Assembly: GCF_040947875.1 (NCBI RefSeq)
Contig: NZ_JBFRXN010000004.1
Span: forward strand, 186,001-250,000
From: Pseudomonas sp. MYb118
Lineage (GTDB): Bacteria; Pseudomonadota; Gammaproteobacteria; Pseudomonadales; Pseudomonadaceae
DNA length: 64,000 bases
Reading direction: 5' to 3'
Position numbers and translations under genes: made by a program. Below, piece by piece: positions 8,601-16,736 of this stretch. The notes under the pieces are model-generated. The model did not search any database, was not told where the DNA came from, and worked only from the letters and a program-made list of their open reading frames with translations. The number at the start of each line of letters is the position of its first letter. Position 1 is the first letter of the stretch.

Positions 8601-9808
8601 CTGTCGAGAAATTCAAGCGATACGCCGCCCAGGTCGATACGTTCGGGCGCGACGCTGTCGGTCCGCCAGTTGAACAGCACCTGGAACAGCGGGTTGGCTT
8701 GGGCGCTGGCCTGCAATTGCAGGGCGTCGAAACTCAGTTCCAGCGGATAGTCGCCGTGGTCCAGGGCCGCCAGCGATTCTCGGCGCAGACGTTGCAGGAA
8801 GTCGCGGGCCGGCAGCAGCGGGTCGATGCGCACGCGGTACACCTGGCTGCTGACGAAGCAGCCGACCAGTTCCTGGGTTTCGCTACGATTGCGCGTGGCG
8901 TTGGGCACGCCGACGGTGAAGTCGTGCTGGCCGCTGTAGCGGCTGAGCAGCAACTGCCAGGCGCCGAGGGCGACCACGAACGGCGTCAGGCCCTGTTGCT
9001 GGCAAAAGCGGTTGAGCTCGGCGCACAGTTCGGCCGGCAGGCGCAGGTCGTGCTGCCCGGCGGGGTGGCGATGCTGTTCGCTGCGGGCAACGTCCACCGG
9101 CATGTCGAGGGTCGGCAGCGGTGTACCCAAATAATCCTGCCAGTACCTGGCGCTGTTGGCGCAGGCTGCGCTGCGCAGGTATTCGCCGCGTTGCCAGGCG
9201 GCGTAGTCGGCGTACTGGATCGCCGGTCGCGGCAACGGATTGTCCTGGGCAAAGGCGCAGGTCAGGTCGTGCATGAGGATCGCATTGGACCAGGCGTCGG
9301 AGACGATGTGGTGCATGTCCAGCAGCAACAGTTGGTCATCGGCGCCGACCTTGAGCAGAGTGGCGCGCATCAGCGGTGCCTGGCGCAGATCGAACGGCGT
9401 GTTGGCCTGGGTCTCGATGCGCTGGGCGATTTCACGGGCGCGGGGCTGTTCGGCCAGGTGGGTCAGGTCGTGCTGGTCGAGGACCAGCCGCGCCTGTGCG
9501 TCGACCACTTGCATCGCCACGCCGTCAATTTCGCGGAACGCCGTGCGCAGGATGTCGTGACGGGCCAGCAGTTGATTCAGCGCACGCTCCAGGCGCTGCG
9601 GCGGCAACGCGCCGCTGATGCGAATCACCCGGGGCAGGTTGTAGGCGGCGCTGTCCGGGGCTACTTGTTGCAAAAACCACAGGCGTTGCTGGGCAAAGGA
9701 CATCGGCGCCGGGCGTTGGCCTGGGCGGGCGCTGATGCCCTGGGGTTGATCGGCGGTTTCTGCCAGCAGCAGCGCCAGTACATCGTCATCGATCAGCTCG
9801 TTCATCAT
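5663..9808 (-). CDS. pvdD: Pyoverdine NRPS, single terminating module (C-A-T-TE)
   Basis: A 1381-residue non-ribosomal peptide synthetase that adds the last residue of the pyoverdine peptide and releases the chain. Order: condensation domain (about 30-470, HHIVSDAW with second His at 167), adenylation domain (about 480-990, TSGSTGRPKG near 640, YGPTETT), carrier domain (GGHS, Ser1045 as phosphopantetheine site) and type I thioesterase (GWSLGG, Ser1175). The apparent specificity residues (FDA..E, then I-G, T, V-S) resemble pockets for basic residues such as Lys, but this is a hand alignment. Its ATG overlaps the pvdE stop, so both share the pvdE PvdS promoter. PvdD of P. aeruginosa has two modules, so the symbol refers to the role as last NRPS. 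Upstream modules are outside the window. Confidence 0.85.
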   Translation of the reverse strand: MMNELIDDDVLALLLAETADQPQGISARPGQRPAPMSFAQQRLWFLQQVAPDSAAYNLPRVIRISGALPPQRLERALNQLLARHDILRTAFREIDGVAMQVVDAQARLVLDQHDLTHLAEQPRAREIAQRIETQANTPFDLRQAPLMRATLLKVGADDQLLLLDMHHIVSDAWSNAILMHDLTCAFAQDNPLPRPAIQYADYAAWQRGEYLRSAACANSARYWQDYLGTPLPTLDMPVDVARSEQHRHPAGQHDLRLPAELCAELNRFCQQQGLTPFVVALGAWQLLLSRYSGQHDFTVGVPNATRNRSETQELVGCFVSSQVYRVRIDPLLPARDFLQRLRRESLAALDHGDYPLELSFDALQLQASAQANPLFQVLFNWRTDSVAPERIDLGGVSLEFLDSGPGQAKFDLSLDVSYSQQGIEANLEYSRDLYLPATILRMAGHWQNLLRALITQPSRALGELALLDDAERHRQLRQWNPPLLAPPEERVDQLFEHQAQATPDAVALICNDLTLSYAQLNAAANALAHSLIAQGVGPEVLVGIAVERSAAMIISLLAVLKAGGAYVPLDPDYPQERLGWMIEDSGLSVLLSQQSLLGHLPSLPGVQVRCVDDLDLLGASPATNPRCRTTGNNLAYVMFTSGSTGRPKGVGITQAALTRHAQVALEFLGLTPEDRSLQFATFNFDAFVEQLYPALICGASVVLRGQDIWDSATWYRELLDKQFTTSDLTTTYWNMLAKDFAAAGQRDYGALRQVIVGGEAMPPEGVAAWGQAGLGHVKLLNTYGPTETTVSATLLDCSDYVTGQLPLPRSMPIGQPLGGRSIYLLDTGGQPVPVGVVGELVIAGDLLARGYFQRPELTAERFMPDPFGSPGGRLYRTGDLARYRADGVIEYVGRLDHQVKIRGFRIELGEIESCLLQSPHVREALVVAREGSAGLQLVGYVVPREAALDEQQQRQLRDTLKAELKASLPGYMVPAYLMVLPAMPVSPNGKLDRKALPLPDLSQAQRPFIAPQTPLEQGLAQLWQEALQVERVSLDDNFFELGGHSILAIQFISALHARLGIKLALQQMLAHPTIEALARLIALEHQQNVQCVVELNASTQAAQPLFCLHPSGGIVFCYQPLAKKLADHARTYGVMHKGFADKDANPQCWAEMIDDYSAQIIDTQPHGPYRLMGWSLGGAIAMDVAASLERQGHEVSFLGLVDTTLPDRDLPADLPRKPLEEDNPNHLSPENELLAALEVFSLMFAHLEEAASAYVAANPGTDLKAFYRWASTQTATGEQEMIATLEGIKQEIMNAQAYAIHDRLVEAFDAFSLPMLKVQASCWWSLSHKTLEQVLHSEQVLKAHNVNGQLQGSIHSPLPHRSMIYSEGLLDSFFEVFLQSL

Positions 9809-11469
9809 GCGCTTGCCGCCACCGCTTGCTGTTGTGCCACGACCCGGCCGCCTTCCATGCGCACCAGTTGATCGGCAATGTCGAAATAACGGTCGTCGTG
9901 GGAAATCACGATGATGGTCTTGCCCAGGTATTTGAGTTCGGGCAGCAGCTCGGTGTAGAAAATCCGCCGGAACGTCGGGTCCTGGTCGGCCGCCCATTCG
10001 TCGAACACCAGCACCGGGCGTTCCTCCAGCCAGGCATTGAGCAGGGCCAGGCGCTTGCGCTGGCCGGTGGACAGGTCGGTGGTGCTGAAGGCGCCATCCT
10101 GGATGCTGACCTTGTGGGCGATTTCCAGGCGTTCCAGGTAGCGATTGGCGTCTTCCGGCACCTGCTGGTCGCCCTGCACCAGTTCATCGAACAGGTAGTA
10201 GTCGGCGAAAATGGTGGTGAACAGCTGGCGGTAGTCGTCGCGGCCCTCGGCGCCGACCACCTGGCCATCGACCAGCACTTCACCGCGTTGCGGCGCGTAC
10301 AGGCCCAGCAGCAGTTTGATCAGGGTGGTCTTGCCGCCGCCGTTTTCGCCGACGATGAACACGATTTCGCCCTGGTTGATCGTCAGGTTGACCGGGCCCA
10401 GTTCGAACGCGGCGCTGCCTTTGACGGCGGGGAAGGCGTAGTGCACGTCGCGCATTTGCAGGTGCTGCACGCTGGCTTTCTTTTCGGCGACGCTTTCGCG
10501 CAGCAGCAGGTGCGGTTCCGGCGAGGAGAATTGCTCGGCCAGTTCGGCGATGCGCTTGAAGGCGATGTTGGCGCGGCTGATCACCGGCAGGGTGGTCACC
10601 AGGTATTCCAGCGGGCCCTTCATGTACAGCAGCACCAGCACGAAGCCGCTGAGCACGGCTTTATCGGTGCCCAGCCAGAACGCTTGCAGGGCCAGCGCCA
10701 GGCCGATCACCACGAAGAACAGCATCGAGCCGAAGGTCTTGGCCACCACGAAGGTGTTGATCGAGCGGATGTGCGTGTTGCAGATGTAGTCGGCGGTGCC
10801 TTCGATGCGCTGGCTGAACATGCGCTGGCGGCGCGGGCGATGGATACGCAGTTCCTTGGCACCGGCGGCGATGGCGCTGTAGTGCTTTTGCAGCTCGTCC
10901 TCGGCTTCACGGGCAGCCTCGAAGCCGCGAATGCCCTTGGCCCGCGCCACGTACTGCACCACCGTGCCGATGACGATGGCGACCAGCAGCAGGGCGAACA
11001 TCGGCAGCGACAGGTAGGCCAGGTAACCCAGGCAGCCGAGGGTCACGGTGAAGGCGATGGCCAGCGGGGCGAAGGAAAAGGCGAAGTCGCTGACGGTGTC
11101 GACGTCGTGGGTCAGCACCGGGATGAGGCGGTGGCTGCGAAAACGCTCGATCTGCTCGATGGGCGCCAGCAGCACCTTTTCCCCCAGGGATTTGCGCAGG
11201 CCGGCGATGATGTGCTGGCCGACATGGTTGGTGCCGATGTCCGACAGGATCGAGGTCGACAGCGCGGCGATGCACAGGCCGACGAAGGTCGCCAGCACTT
11301 GGGGTGAAGGAATGCCGTCGCCATTCAGGGCATCGTTGATGGTCGCCAGCAGCGCCGTGATGGACAGGCCGCCGAGCATGCCAAGGAGGATGGACAACAC
11401 CACGACGACCCGGTAAGGCCTGAGCAGGCCGAGGACTTCACTGATGGCTCCGCGGGGTTTTGAGGTCAT
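9805..11469 (-). CDS. pvdE: Pyoverdine precursor ABC exporter PvdE
   Basis: A 554-residue fused permease-ATPase of the cyclic-peptide export type that moves the acylated pyoverdine precursor (ferribactin) into the periplasm. The N-terminal half has about six membrane segments. The ATPase shows Walker A GENGGGKTT (about 369-377), signature STGQRKRL (about 470) and Walker B VLVFDE followed by WAADQDP. The ATG at 11469 follows GGAA, while an upstream TTG (11496) would add nine residues. It is preceded by a PvdS box at 11531-11554 and overlaps the NRPS start by four bases (ATGA). Length matches P. aeruginosa PvdE (549). Confidence 0.92.
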   Translation of the reverse strand: MTSKPRGAISEVLGLLRPYRVVVVLSILLGMLGGLSITALLATINDALNGDGIPSPQVLATFVGLCIAALSTSILSDIGTNHVGQHIIAGLRKSLGEKVLLAPIEQIERFRSHRLIPVLTHDVDTVSDFAFSFAPLAIAFTVTLGCLGYLAYLSLPMFALLLVAIVIGTVVQYVARAKGIRGFEAAREAEDELQKHYSAIAAGAKELRIHRPRRQRMFSQRIEGTADYICNTHIRSINTFVVAKTFGSMLFFVVIGLALALQAFWLGTDKAVLSGFVLVLLYMKGPLEYLVTTLPVISRANIAFKRIAELAEQFSSPEPHLLLRESVAEKKASVQHLQMRDVHYAFPAVKGSAAFELGPVNLTINQGEIVFIVGENGGGKTTLIKLLLGLYAPQRGEVLVDGQVVGAEGRDDYRQLFTTIFADYYLFDELVQGDQQVPEDANRYLERLEIAHKVSIQDGAFSTTDLSTGQRKRLALLNAWLEERPVLVFDEWAADQDPTFRRIFYTELLPELKYLGKTIIVISHDDRYFDIADQLVRMEGGRVVAQQQAVAASA

Positions 11470-11530
11470 GGGCGTTTCCACTTCAAGGGCCGGCAAGGGC
11501 AGAGGTTCAAAGAGTTGGGCTGGTTAAAAG

Positions 11531-11554
11531 ACGAAACCCGCGGGCGACGATTTA
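11531..11554 (-). promoter_or_regulatory. PvdS iron-starvation box for pvdE-NRPS
   Basis: On the minus strand the site reads TAAAT, 16 bases, CGT, the published PvdS promoter pattern. It lies 61 bp upstream of the pvdE ATG and inside a GC-rich palindromic stretch (AACCCGCGGG near 11536-11545). It should direct iron-limited transcription of pvdE and the NRPS gene. Confidence 0.85.
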
Positions 11555-11607
11555 GCCGCGCACGGGTTTGTGGGTGGGTTTGGCGATGGGATGTCAGCCT
11601 GAACACA

Positions 11608-12915
11608 AAACCTGTGGGAGCGAGCCTGCTCGCGATGAGGCCGGCACATCCAGCATCAATGGTGCCTGACACACCGCCATCGCGAGCAGGCTCGCTCCCA
11701 CAATGGATTCAGGTCGTTCACAACATCTGCGTTAACCACAAAACTCTGTAGGAGCGAGCTTGCTCGCGATGAGGCCGGCACATCCAGCATCAATGGTGCC
11801 TGACACACCGCCATCGCGAGCAAGCCCGCTCCCACAGTTGATCTGGGTTGTTCACAAAATTTGTGTTCACCTCAAAACCCTGTGGGAGCGAGCCAGCTCG
11901 CGATGAGGCCGGTACATCCAACATCAATGGTGTCTGACACACCGCCATCGCGAGCAGGCTCGCTCCCACAGTTGATCTGGGGGGGCACAAAATTTGTGTT
12001 CACCTCAAAACCCTGTGGGAGCGGGCTTGCTCGCGATGAGGCCGGGACATCCAGCATCAGTGGTGACTGACACACCGCTATCGCGAGCAAGCCCGCTCCC
12101 ACAGTTGATCTGGGTTGTTCACAAAATTTGTGTTCACCTCAAAACCCTGTGGGAGCGAGCCAGCTCGCGATGAGGCCGGTACATCCAACATCAATGGTGA
12201 CTGACACACCGCCATCGCGAGCAAGCCCGCTCCCACAGTTGATCTGGGGGCACAAAATTTGTGTTCACCTCAAAACCCTGTAGGAGCGAGCTTGCTCGCG
12301 ATGAGGCCGGCACATCCAACATCAATGGTGTCTGACACACCGCCATCGCGAGCAGGCTCGCTCCCACAGTTGATCTGGGGGGGGGCACAAAATTTGTGTT
12401 CACCTCAAAACCCTGTGGGAGCGAGCCTGCTCGCGATGAGGCCGGCACATCCAACATCAATGGTGACTGACACACCGCCATCGCGAGCAGGCTCGCTCCC
12501 ACAATGGATTCAGGTGTTTCACAACATCTGCGTTAACCACAAAACCTGTGGGAGCGAGCTTGCTCGCGATGAGGCCGGTACATCGAACATCAATGGTGAC
12601 TGACACACCGCCATCGCGAGCAAGCCCGCTCCCACAGTTGATCTGGGTGGTTCAAAAAATTTGTGTGCACCACAAAACCCTGTGGGAGCGGGCTTGCTCG
12701 CGATGAGGCCGGCACATTCAACATCAATGGCGCCTGACACACCGCCATCGCGAGCAAGCCCGCTCCCACAGTTGATCTGGGTTGCTCACAAAGTTCGTGT
12801 GCATCTCAAAACCCTGTAGGAGCGAGCTTGCTCGCGATGGGGCCGGCACAATCAGCATCAATGGTGCCTGACACACCGCCATCGCGAGCAAGCCCGCTCC
12901 CACAGTTGATCTGTG
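11608..12915. repeat. Tandem array of ten REP pairs between pvdE and pvdO
   Basis: Ten units start near 11611, 11747, 11880, 12012, 12147, 12279, 12412, 12545, 12679 and 12816, giving a very even period of about 133 bp. Each has a forward REP, GATGAGGCCGG(C/T)ACATC, an ATCAATGGTG(A/C)CTGACACACCGCC spacer and an inverted REP. Units are joined by TTGATCTGGG and ACAAAATTTGTGTTCACC, itself a short palindrome (ACAAAATTTTGT-like). The array makes up the whole 1.3-kb gap between the pvdE promoter and the pvdO 3' end. Arms alternate between two REP variants (GAGCCTGCTC and GGGCTTGCTC). Confidence 0.95.
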
Positions 12916-12932
12916 TTCACGCGGCGACCGGA

Positions 12933-13805
12933 TTACAAATCCCGCGCCACCCGAAAGCCCAGCCAATCCCCGCGGGCATCGCCGTAGGCGGCGTTGCGGT
13001 TGCCCGAGCGGGAGAACACTGGCGCTTCGCCCCAGTCGTTGCCGCGCAGACGCTGGACCTTGCAGTCTTCGGTCACCCAGGCGCTGCCGTCGCTCGGGGC
13101 GCCGACGTAGTTTTCCGTGTAGCAGTCGGCGGTCCATTCGTAGACGTTGCCGTGCATGTCATACACGCCGAAGGCGTTGGCCGGGAAGCGGCCGGCGGGG
13201 GAGGTGAAGTTGTAGCCGTCGGCGGCGCCGTAGGTGTTGGCGTGCTTGGCGATGCTGTATTCCTTGCCTTCATCGAACGGGAAGGGGAACGGCCCGGTGC
13301 TGCCGGCGCGGGCGGCGTATTCGCGCAGGGATTCGCTGACCAGGTGGTAGGACTTGCCGGATTTTTTCGACAGCCAGGCCACATACGCCCGGGCTTCCTC
13401 GAGGTCCATGCACACCGCCGGGTGGCGCGCGGTGTATTCGTAGCGCGGGATGCCCGCCTTACACTCGCGACCGGGGCGGTCGTCGCCGTCGGGCATGACG
13501 TAACCGGTATCGCGCAGGTAGGCCTGCCATTCGCCGGCCAGCACCTGGAAGCGGCTGATCGCCACCGGCCGGGCAAAGGTCACCGGGTGTTGCGGGCTTT
13601 CGTCGGGCTCATGGCCCACTTCATCCTCCGGCGTACCCATGCTGAAGGTGCCGGCAGGCAGCACCACCATTTCCGGGCAATCCTTGCAGTCCTTGAACAC
13701 CTTGCCCGGCGCAATCGCGCCCGCCTGGGCACTGGCCGGCAGCACCGCGCCGATGGCCAGCGCCAGCAGCGCCCCCATGGAAAAACCTGACAACGCACGG
13801 TTCAT
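12933..13805 (-). CDS. pvdO: Pyoverdine maturation protein PvdO (SUMF1/FGE-like)
   Basis: A 290-residue periplasmic protein with a Sec signal peptide (hydrophobic GALLALAIGAVL, cleavage near ASAQA). The mature part has the formylglycine-generating-enzyme-like fold: CKDCPEMVVLPAGTFSMG near the N-terminus and GNVYEWTADC, RGNDWGEAPVFSR and GFRVARDL near the end. In Pseudomonas, PvdO is needed for oxidative maturation of ferribactin to the pyoverdine chromophore. The ATG at 13805 has a GAGG Shine-Dalgarno. It follows pvdN by 27 bp, as third gene of a pvdM-pvdN-pvdO operon, and its 3' end meets the large REP array. Size agrees with P. aeruginosa PvdO (284). Confidence 0.9.
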   Translation of the reverse strand: MNRALSGFSMGALLALAIGAVLPASAQAGAIAPGKVFKDCKDCPEMVVLPAGTFSMGTPEDEVGHEPDESPQHPVTFARPVAISRFQVLAGEWQAYLRDTGYVMPDGDDRPGRECKAGIPRYEYTARHPAVCMDLEEARAYVAWLSKKSGKSYHLVSESLREYAARAGSTGPFPFPFDEGKEYSIAKHANTYGAADGYNFTSPAGRFPANAFGVYDMHGNVYEWTADCYTENYVGAPSDGSAWVTEDCKVQRLRGNDWGEAPVFSRSGNRNAAYGDARGDWLGFRVARDL

Positions 13806-13832
13806 CGTTTCCCTCGTCAACAAGTGGATAAG

Positions 13833-15116
13833 TCAGAGCTGTCTGGCCAGCAACAGCATGAAGCGATCGATCTCGCCCTCGTTGTTGAGCAAACCCGGCG
13901 CAGTGCGAATCACCGGGCCCACATCGCGCTCCACGGCATCGGCCACCACACGGTTCTGCATCAGGTAGGCCGCGACCTCGTCGCTGTCCTTGCCCTTGAT
14001 TCGGAAGAAGGTGAAGCCTGAGGAAAACTCCGGGCTGCGCGGTGTCACCAGTTCGATCTGCGGATGCTTGGCCAACTGCTGCTTCAAGTAGCTGTTGAGC
14101 GCATGGATGCGCCCCTGCACCTCGGCCTTGCCCAGTTGCAAATGCAGCTTGAATGCTTCGTTGAGCGCCCAGCGGTGCTCGAACGAGTGGTAACCGCCGG
14201 GCGTCATGGTAGTGGAGAAGTGCTCGGCCTCGGAGAAGGTCGGGATGATCGGCGTGACGTACTTGACCTCACTACTGCGGCTGCAAACGATGCCGGTGCC
14301 GCGCGGGCCGAACAGCCATTTATGGGTGCCGGCGATGAAGAAGTCGCAGTTCATGGTCGGGAAGTCCAGGTCCTCCACGCCAAAACCGTGCACGCCGTCC
14401 ACCACATAGACGATGCGGTCCTGTTCGCTGCGGTTACGGTTGTGCTTGTCCACCAGCGCGCCGATGTCGTCAATCGGCAGTTTCACGCCGCTGCCCGAAT
14501 GCACCCAGGTCATGCCCAGCACACGGGTGTGCGGCGCGATGGCACGGTCGATGTTGTCGAGGATTTCCTGGCGCGACAGGGTTTGCGGGTCCTTGAACAG
14601 TTCGATCTTGCGCACGCGGGTGCCGTCGCGCTCCTTGCGCAGATCCAGAATGGTGTGGGTGGCGTAATGCTCGTGGGCTGTGGTGAGGATTTCCTGGTCG
14701 GCGCGTACCTGCACGCCGCCGTAGATCATCGCCAGCCCCTGGGTGGTGCTGCCGGTCAGGGCGATCTGCTTGGCATCGGCATTCAGGTAACGGCCGGCCC
14801 AGACCCGCACTTCTTCCTCGCGTTGTTCGGTGACGCCCCTGTCCCAGTCCATGGCCAGCCCGGGGTTCTTGTCCAGGGCTGCGCGGTGCATGGCGATGGC
14901 GTCGCGCACCGGCTTGGGGTGCGAGGTGACCAGGAAGTTGGAGAAGTGCAGGTAGTCCGGGTCCTGATCGAACAGTTGCCGCAGTTGCGCCCACTTGTCC
15001 CGTGGCAACGGCGGCGCCAGCGGGGCGGCGCTGGCGACGCCTGGCAGGCCGGCAGACAGGGGCAGGGCGGCGGCGAGCAGGCCGGCCTGTTTCAGGAACG
15101 TACGACGATCGGTCAT
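13833..15116 (-). CDS. pvdN: Periplasmic PLP-dependent enzyme PvdN
   Basis: A 427-residue fold-type I PLP enzyme (aminotransferase class V family). It starts MTDRRTFLKQAGLLAA, a twin-arginine signal, so it is exported folded. The expected lysine lies in a GTHKWLFGPRGTG stretch and an aspartate in VVDGVHGFG binds the cofactor ring. In pyoverdine pathways PvdN converts the side-chain glutamate of the maturing siderophore to the succinamide form. The start overlaps the pvdM stop by four bases (ATGA), which fixes the start and indicates coupling. It ends 27 bp before pvdO. Confidence 0.9.
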   Translation of the reverse strand: MTDRRTFLKQAGLLAAALPLSAGLPGVASAAPLAPPLPRDKWAQLRQLFDQDPDYLHFSNFLVTSHPKPVRDAIAMHRAALDKNPGLAMDWDRGVTEQREEEVRVWAGRYLNADAKQIALTGSTTQGLAMIYGGVQVRADQEILTTAHEHYATHTILDLRKERDGTRVRKIELFKDPQTLSRQEILDNIDRAIAPHTRVLGMTWVHSGSGVKLPIDDIGALVDKHNRNRSEQDRIVYVVDGVHGFGVEDLDFPTMNCDFFIAGTHKWLFGPRGTGIVCSRSSEVKYVTPIIPTFSEAEHFSTTMTPGGYHSFEHRWALNEAFKLHLQLGKAEVQGRIHALNSYLKQQLAKHPQIELVTPRSPEFSSGFTFFRIKGKDSDEVAAYLMQNRVVADAVERDVGPVIRTAPGLLNNEGEIDRFMLLLARQL

Positions 15117-16483
15117 GGTTTGCGGGTGTCCTGCTGGGAAATCAGTGCCGGTTTGGCGGCTTTCTGCACCTGGTCCCAGACCCGCAGGAAGTTGCCGCCC
15201 CACAGCTTGGCGATGTCGGCTTCGGAGTAGCCGCGCGAGATCAGCTCGGCGGTGACGTTGCGGATCTCGCCGACGTTCTCCCAGCCCTTGACGCCGCCGC
15301 CCTCGTTGAAGTCGGAGCTGATGCCGACATGGTCGATGCCGATCTTGCGCACGGTGTAGTCGATGGCGTCGCCCAGGTCCTTGAGGCTGGCCTTGGGCTC
15401 TTCCTCGAGGATCGCGTAGAGGCGGCTGGCGTACTTGCCGAACTTCTCTTCGGACCACGCGGCGATGATCGGGTCACCCGGCATCAGGGCCATGGCGAGG
15501 TTGGGCAGGGGCGGCAGGTCGAAGCTTTTGCGCAACTCGTTGAGCTTGTCCTGGGTGGTCTGCGTCAGCGGCTTGAGGTACTGCGAGAAGCCGACGACCT
15601 GGACCACGCCGCCGCTGTTCTTGATCAGCTGCATTTCCTTGTCGCTGAGGTTGCGCGGGATATCGACCATCGCCCGCGGCGCCGAGTGCGAGGCCACCAG
15701 CGGCGTGCGGCTCAGCTGCGCCACCTGTTGCAGGGCCTGGGTCGACATCTGCGACACGTCGATAATCACCCCCAGGTCGTTGAGGCGGCCGACCGCCTGC
15801 TTGCCCAGGTCCGAGAGACCGTTGAGTGCATCGGGCGAGTCGTTGAAAAACGGCAGCGGGCGCGAGGAGTCGGCCCAGTCGTTGTTGCCGATGTAGCTGA
15901 AGCCGAACATGCGCATGCCCCGCGCCGTCCACAGGTCCAGCTGGCTGAGGTCGTGGCCCAGCGGGTAGGCGTTGAGCATGCTGATGAAGATGGCGAACTT
16001 GCCTTCGCCGTGCAGGCGGCGGAAATCGTCCGGGGTGTAGGCGATGGCGACCTGGTTGGGGAAGTCGCGGACCATGCCGGTGATGATCTTGTAGCGGATT
16101 TCCTGCTGGTTGCGTGCCTCGTCGACAAACCCGTCGGTGGGCTTGTGCGGAGCGTTGGCGCCATTCCAGATTTCCGGCCAGCCGAAAATCGTCAGAGCCG
16201 CCCCGGACAACTGGCCACGGTTGGCCTTGACCAGGTCGAACTGGCCTTCGCCATCCTTGTCGGCCTCGTGGCCGTCGGTGCCGAAGTTCTGCATCAGGCT
16301 GACGTGGCTGTCGAAGGACAGCAGGCGCTGGTGCAACTCATCGGCCTGCTTGACCACCTTGTCCGGGTAACCGAGATCGTCGCTGAACCAATGATCCCAG
16401 GCGGCCAGACCGCCCGCCGCGGCGATCGCCAAAGCCAATGGCAGGCCGATGTACAAAGCCTTTTTCGAACGTGGTCTTTTCAT
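15113..16483 (-). CDS. pvdM: Periplasmic dipeptidase-family protein PvdM
   Basis: A 456-residue membrane-dipeptidase (M19) family protein with an N-terminal hydrophobic segment (ALYIGLPLALAIAAAGGLA) preceded by KRPRSKK, a signal peptide or anchor to the periplasm. FDSHVSLMQNF near residue 60 corresponds to the first metal-binding segment of the family (usually DxHxD; here the second acidic position is changed). LVASHSAPRAM and IGIDHVGISSDFNEGGG are later landmarks. Known PvdM is needed for periplasmic maturation of pyoverdine. The ATG at 16483 is the first gene of the pvdMNO operon, 62 bp after its PvdS box. Length fits P. aeruginosa PvdM (448). Confidence 0.88.
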   Translation of the reverse strand: MKRPRSKKALYIGLPLALAIAAAGGLAAWDHWFSDDLGYPDKVVKQADELHQRLLSFDSHVSLMQNFGTDGHEADKDGEGQFDLVKANRGQLSGAALTIFGWPEIWNGANAPHKPTDGFVDEARNQQEIRYKIITGMVRDFPNQVAIAYTPDDFRRLHGEGKFAIFISMLNAYPLGHDLSQLDLWTARGMRMFGFSYIGNNDWADSSRPLPFFNDSPDALNGLSDLGKQAVGRLNDLGVIIDVSQMSTQALQQVAQLSRTPLVASHSAPRAMVDIPRNLSDKEMQLIKNSGGVVQVVGFSQYLKPLTQTTQDKLNELRKSFDLPPLPNLAMALMPGDPIIAAWSEEKFGKYASRLYAILEEEPKASLKDLGDAIDYTVRKIGIDHVGISSDFNEGGGVKGWENVGEIRNVTAELISRGYSEADIAKLWGGNFLRVWDQVQKAAKPALISQQDTRKP

Positions 16484-16545
16484 TGCCGTCTCAGTCAGGT
16501 TCGCCGTCGAGGTGCAGGCGCGGGGGCCTTTGCTATCTGGGGAGA

Positions 16546-16569
16546 ACGAGTGGCTGAGGGAGGAATTTA
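16546..16569 (-). promoter_or_regulatory. PvdS iron-starvation box for pvdMNO
   Basis: Minus-strand TAAAT, 16 bases, CGT, with the neighbouring CTAAAT typical of this promoter class. It faces the pvdP box at 16668-16691 across about 98 bp that contain a REP pair. Confidence 0.88.
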
Positions 16570-16585
16570 GTGTTCGTGCGGGCCT

Positions 16586-16663
16586 CATCGCGAGCAGGCT
16601 CGCTCCCACATGTGTTTTGTGAACACTGAAGATCCAGTGTGGGAGCGAGCCTGCTCGCGATGG
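16586..16663. repeat. REP pair between two divergent PvdS promoters
   Basis: An inverted REP (16587-16612) and a forward REP (16637-16663) flank GTTTTGTGAACACTGAAGATCC. The same 48-bp block (GTTTTGTGAA through the forward REP) recurs at 18463-18511 on the other side of pvdP. It leaves five bases to the pvdP box and 16 bp to the pvdM box. Confidence 0.9.
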
Positions 16664-16667
16664 CTTC

Positions 16668-16691
16668 TAAATTTAGCCGGGCAACACTCGT
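16668..16691 (+). promoter_or_regulatory. PvdS iron-starvation box for pvdP
   Basis: TAAAT at 16668, 16 bases, CGT at 16689. A start site about eight bases later leaves a leader of roughly 40 nt before the ATG at 16737. Confidence 0.88.
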
Positions 16692-16736
16692 TCTAGCTTG
16701 GATAAAGCCTGCTCCATGGCTGACACAGGTAGGGCA

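Noticed and set aside
11608..12915. Regularly spaced palindromic repeats resembling a CRISPR array
   Set aside because: The repeats are REP palindromes in alternating orientation, spacers are the same sequence in every unit rather than unique, and no cas gene is present.
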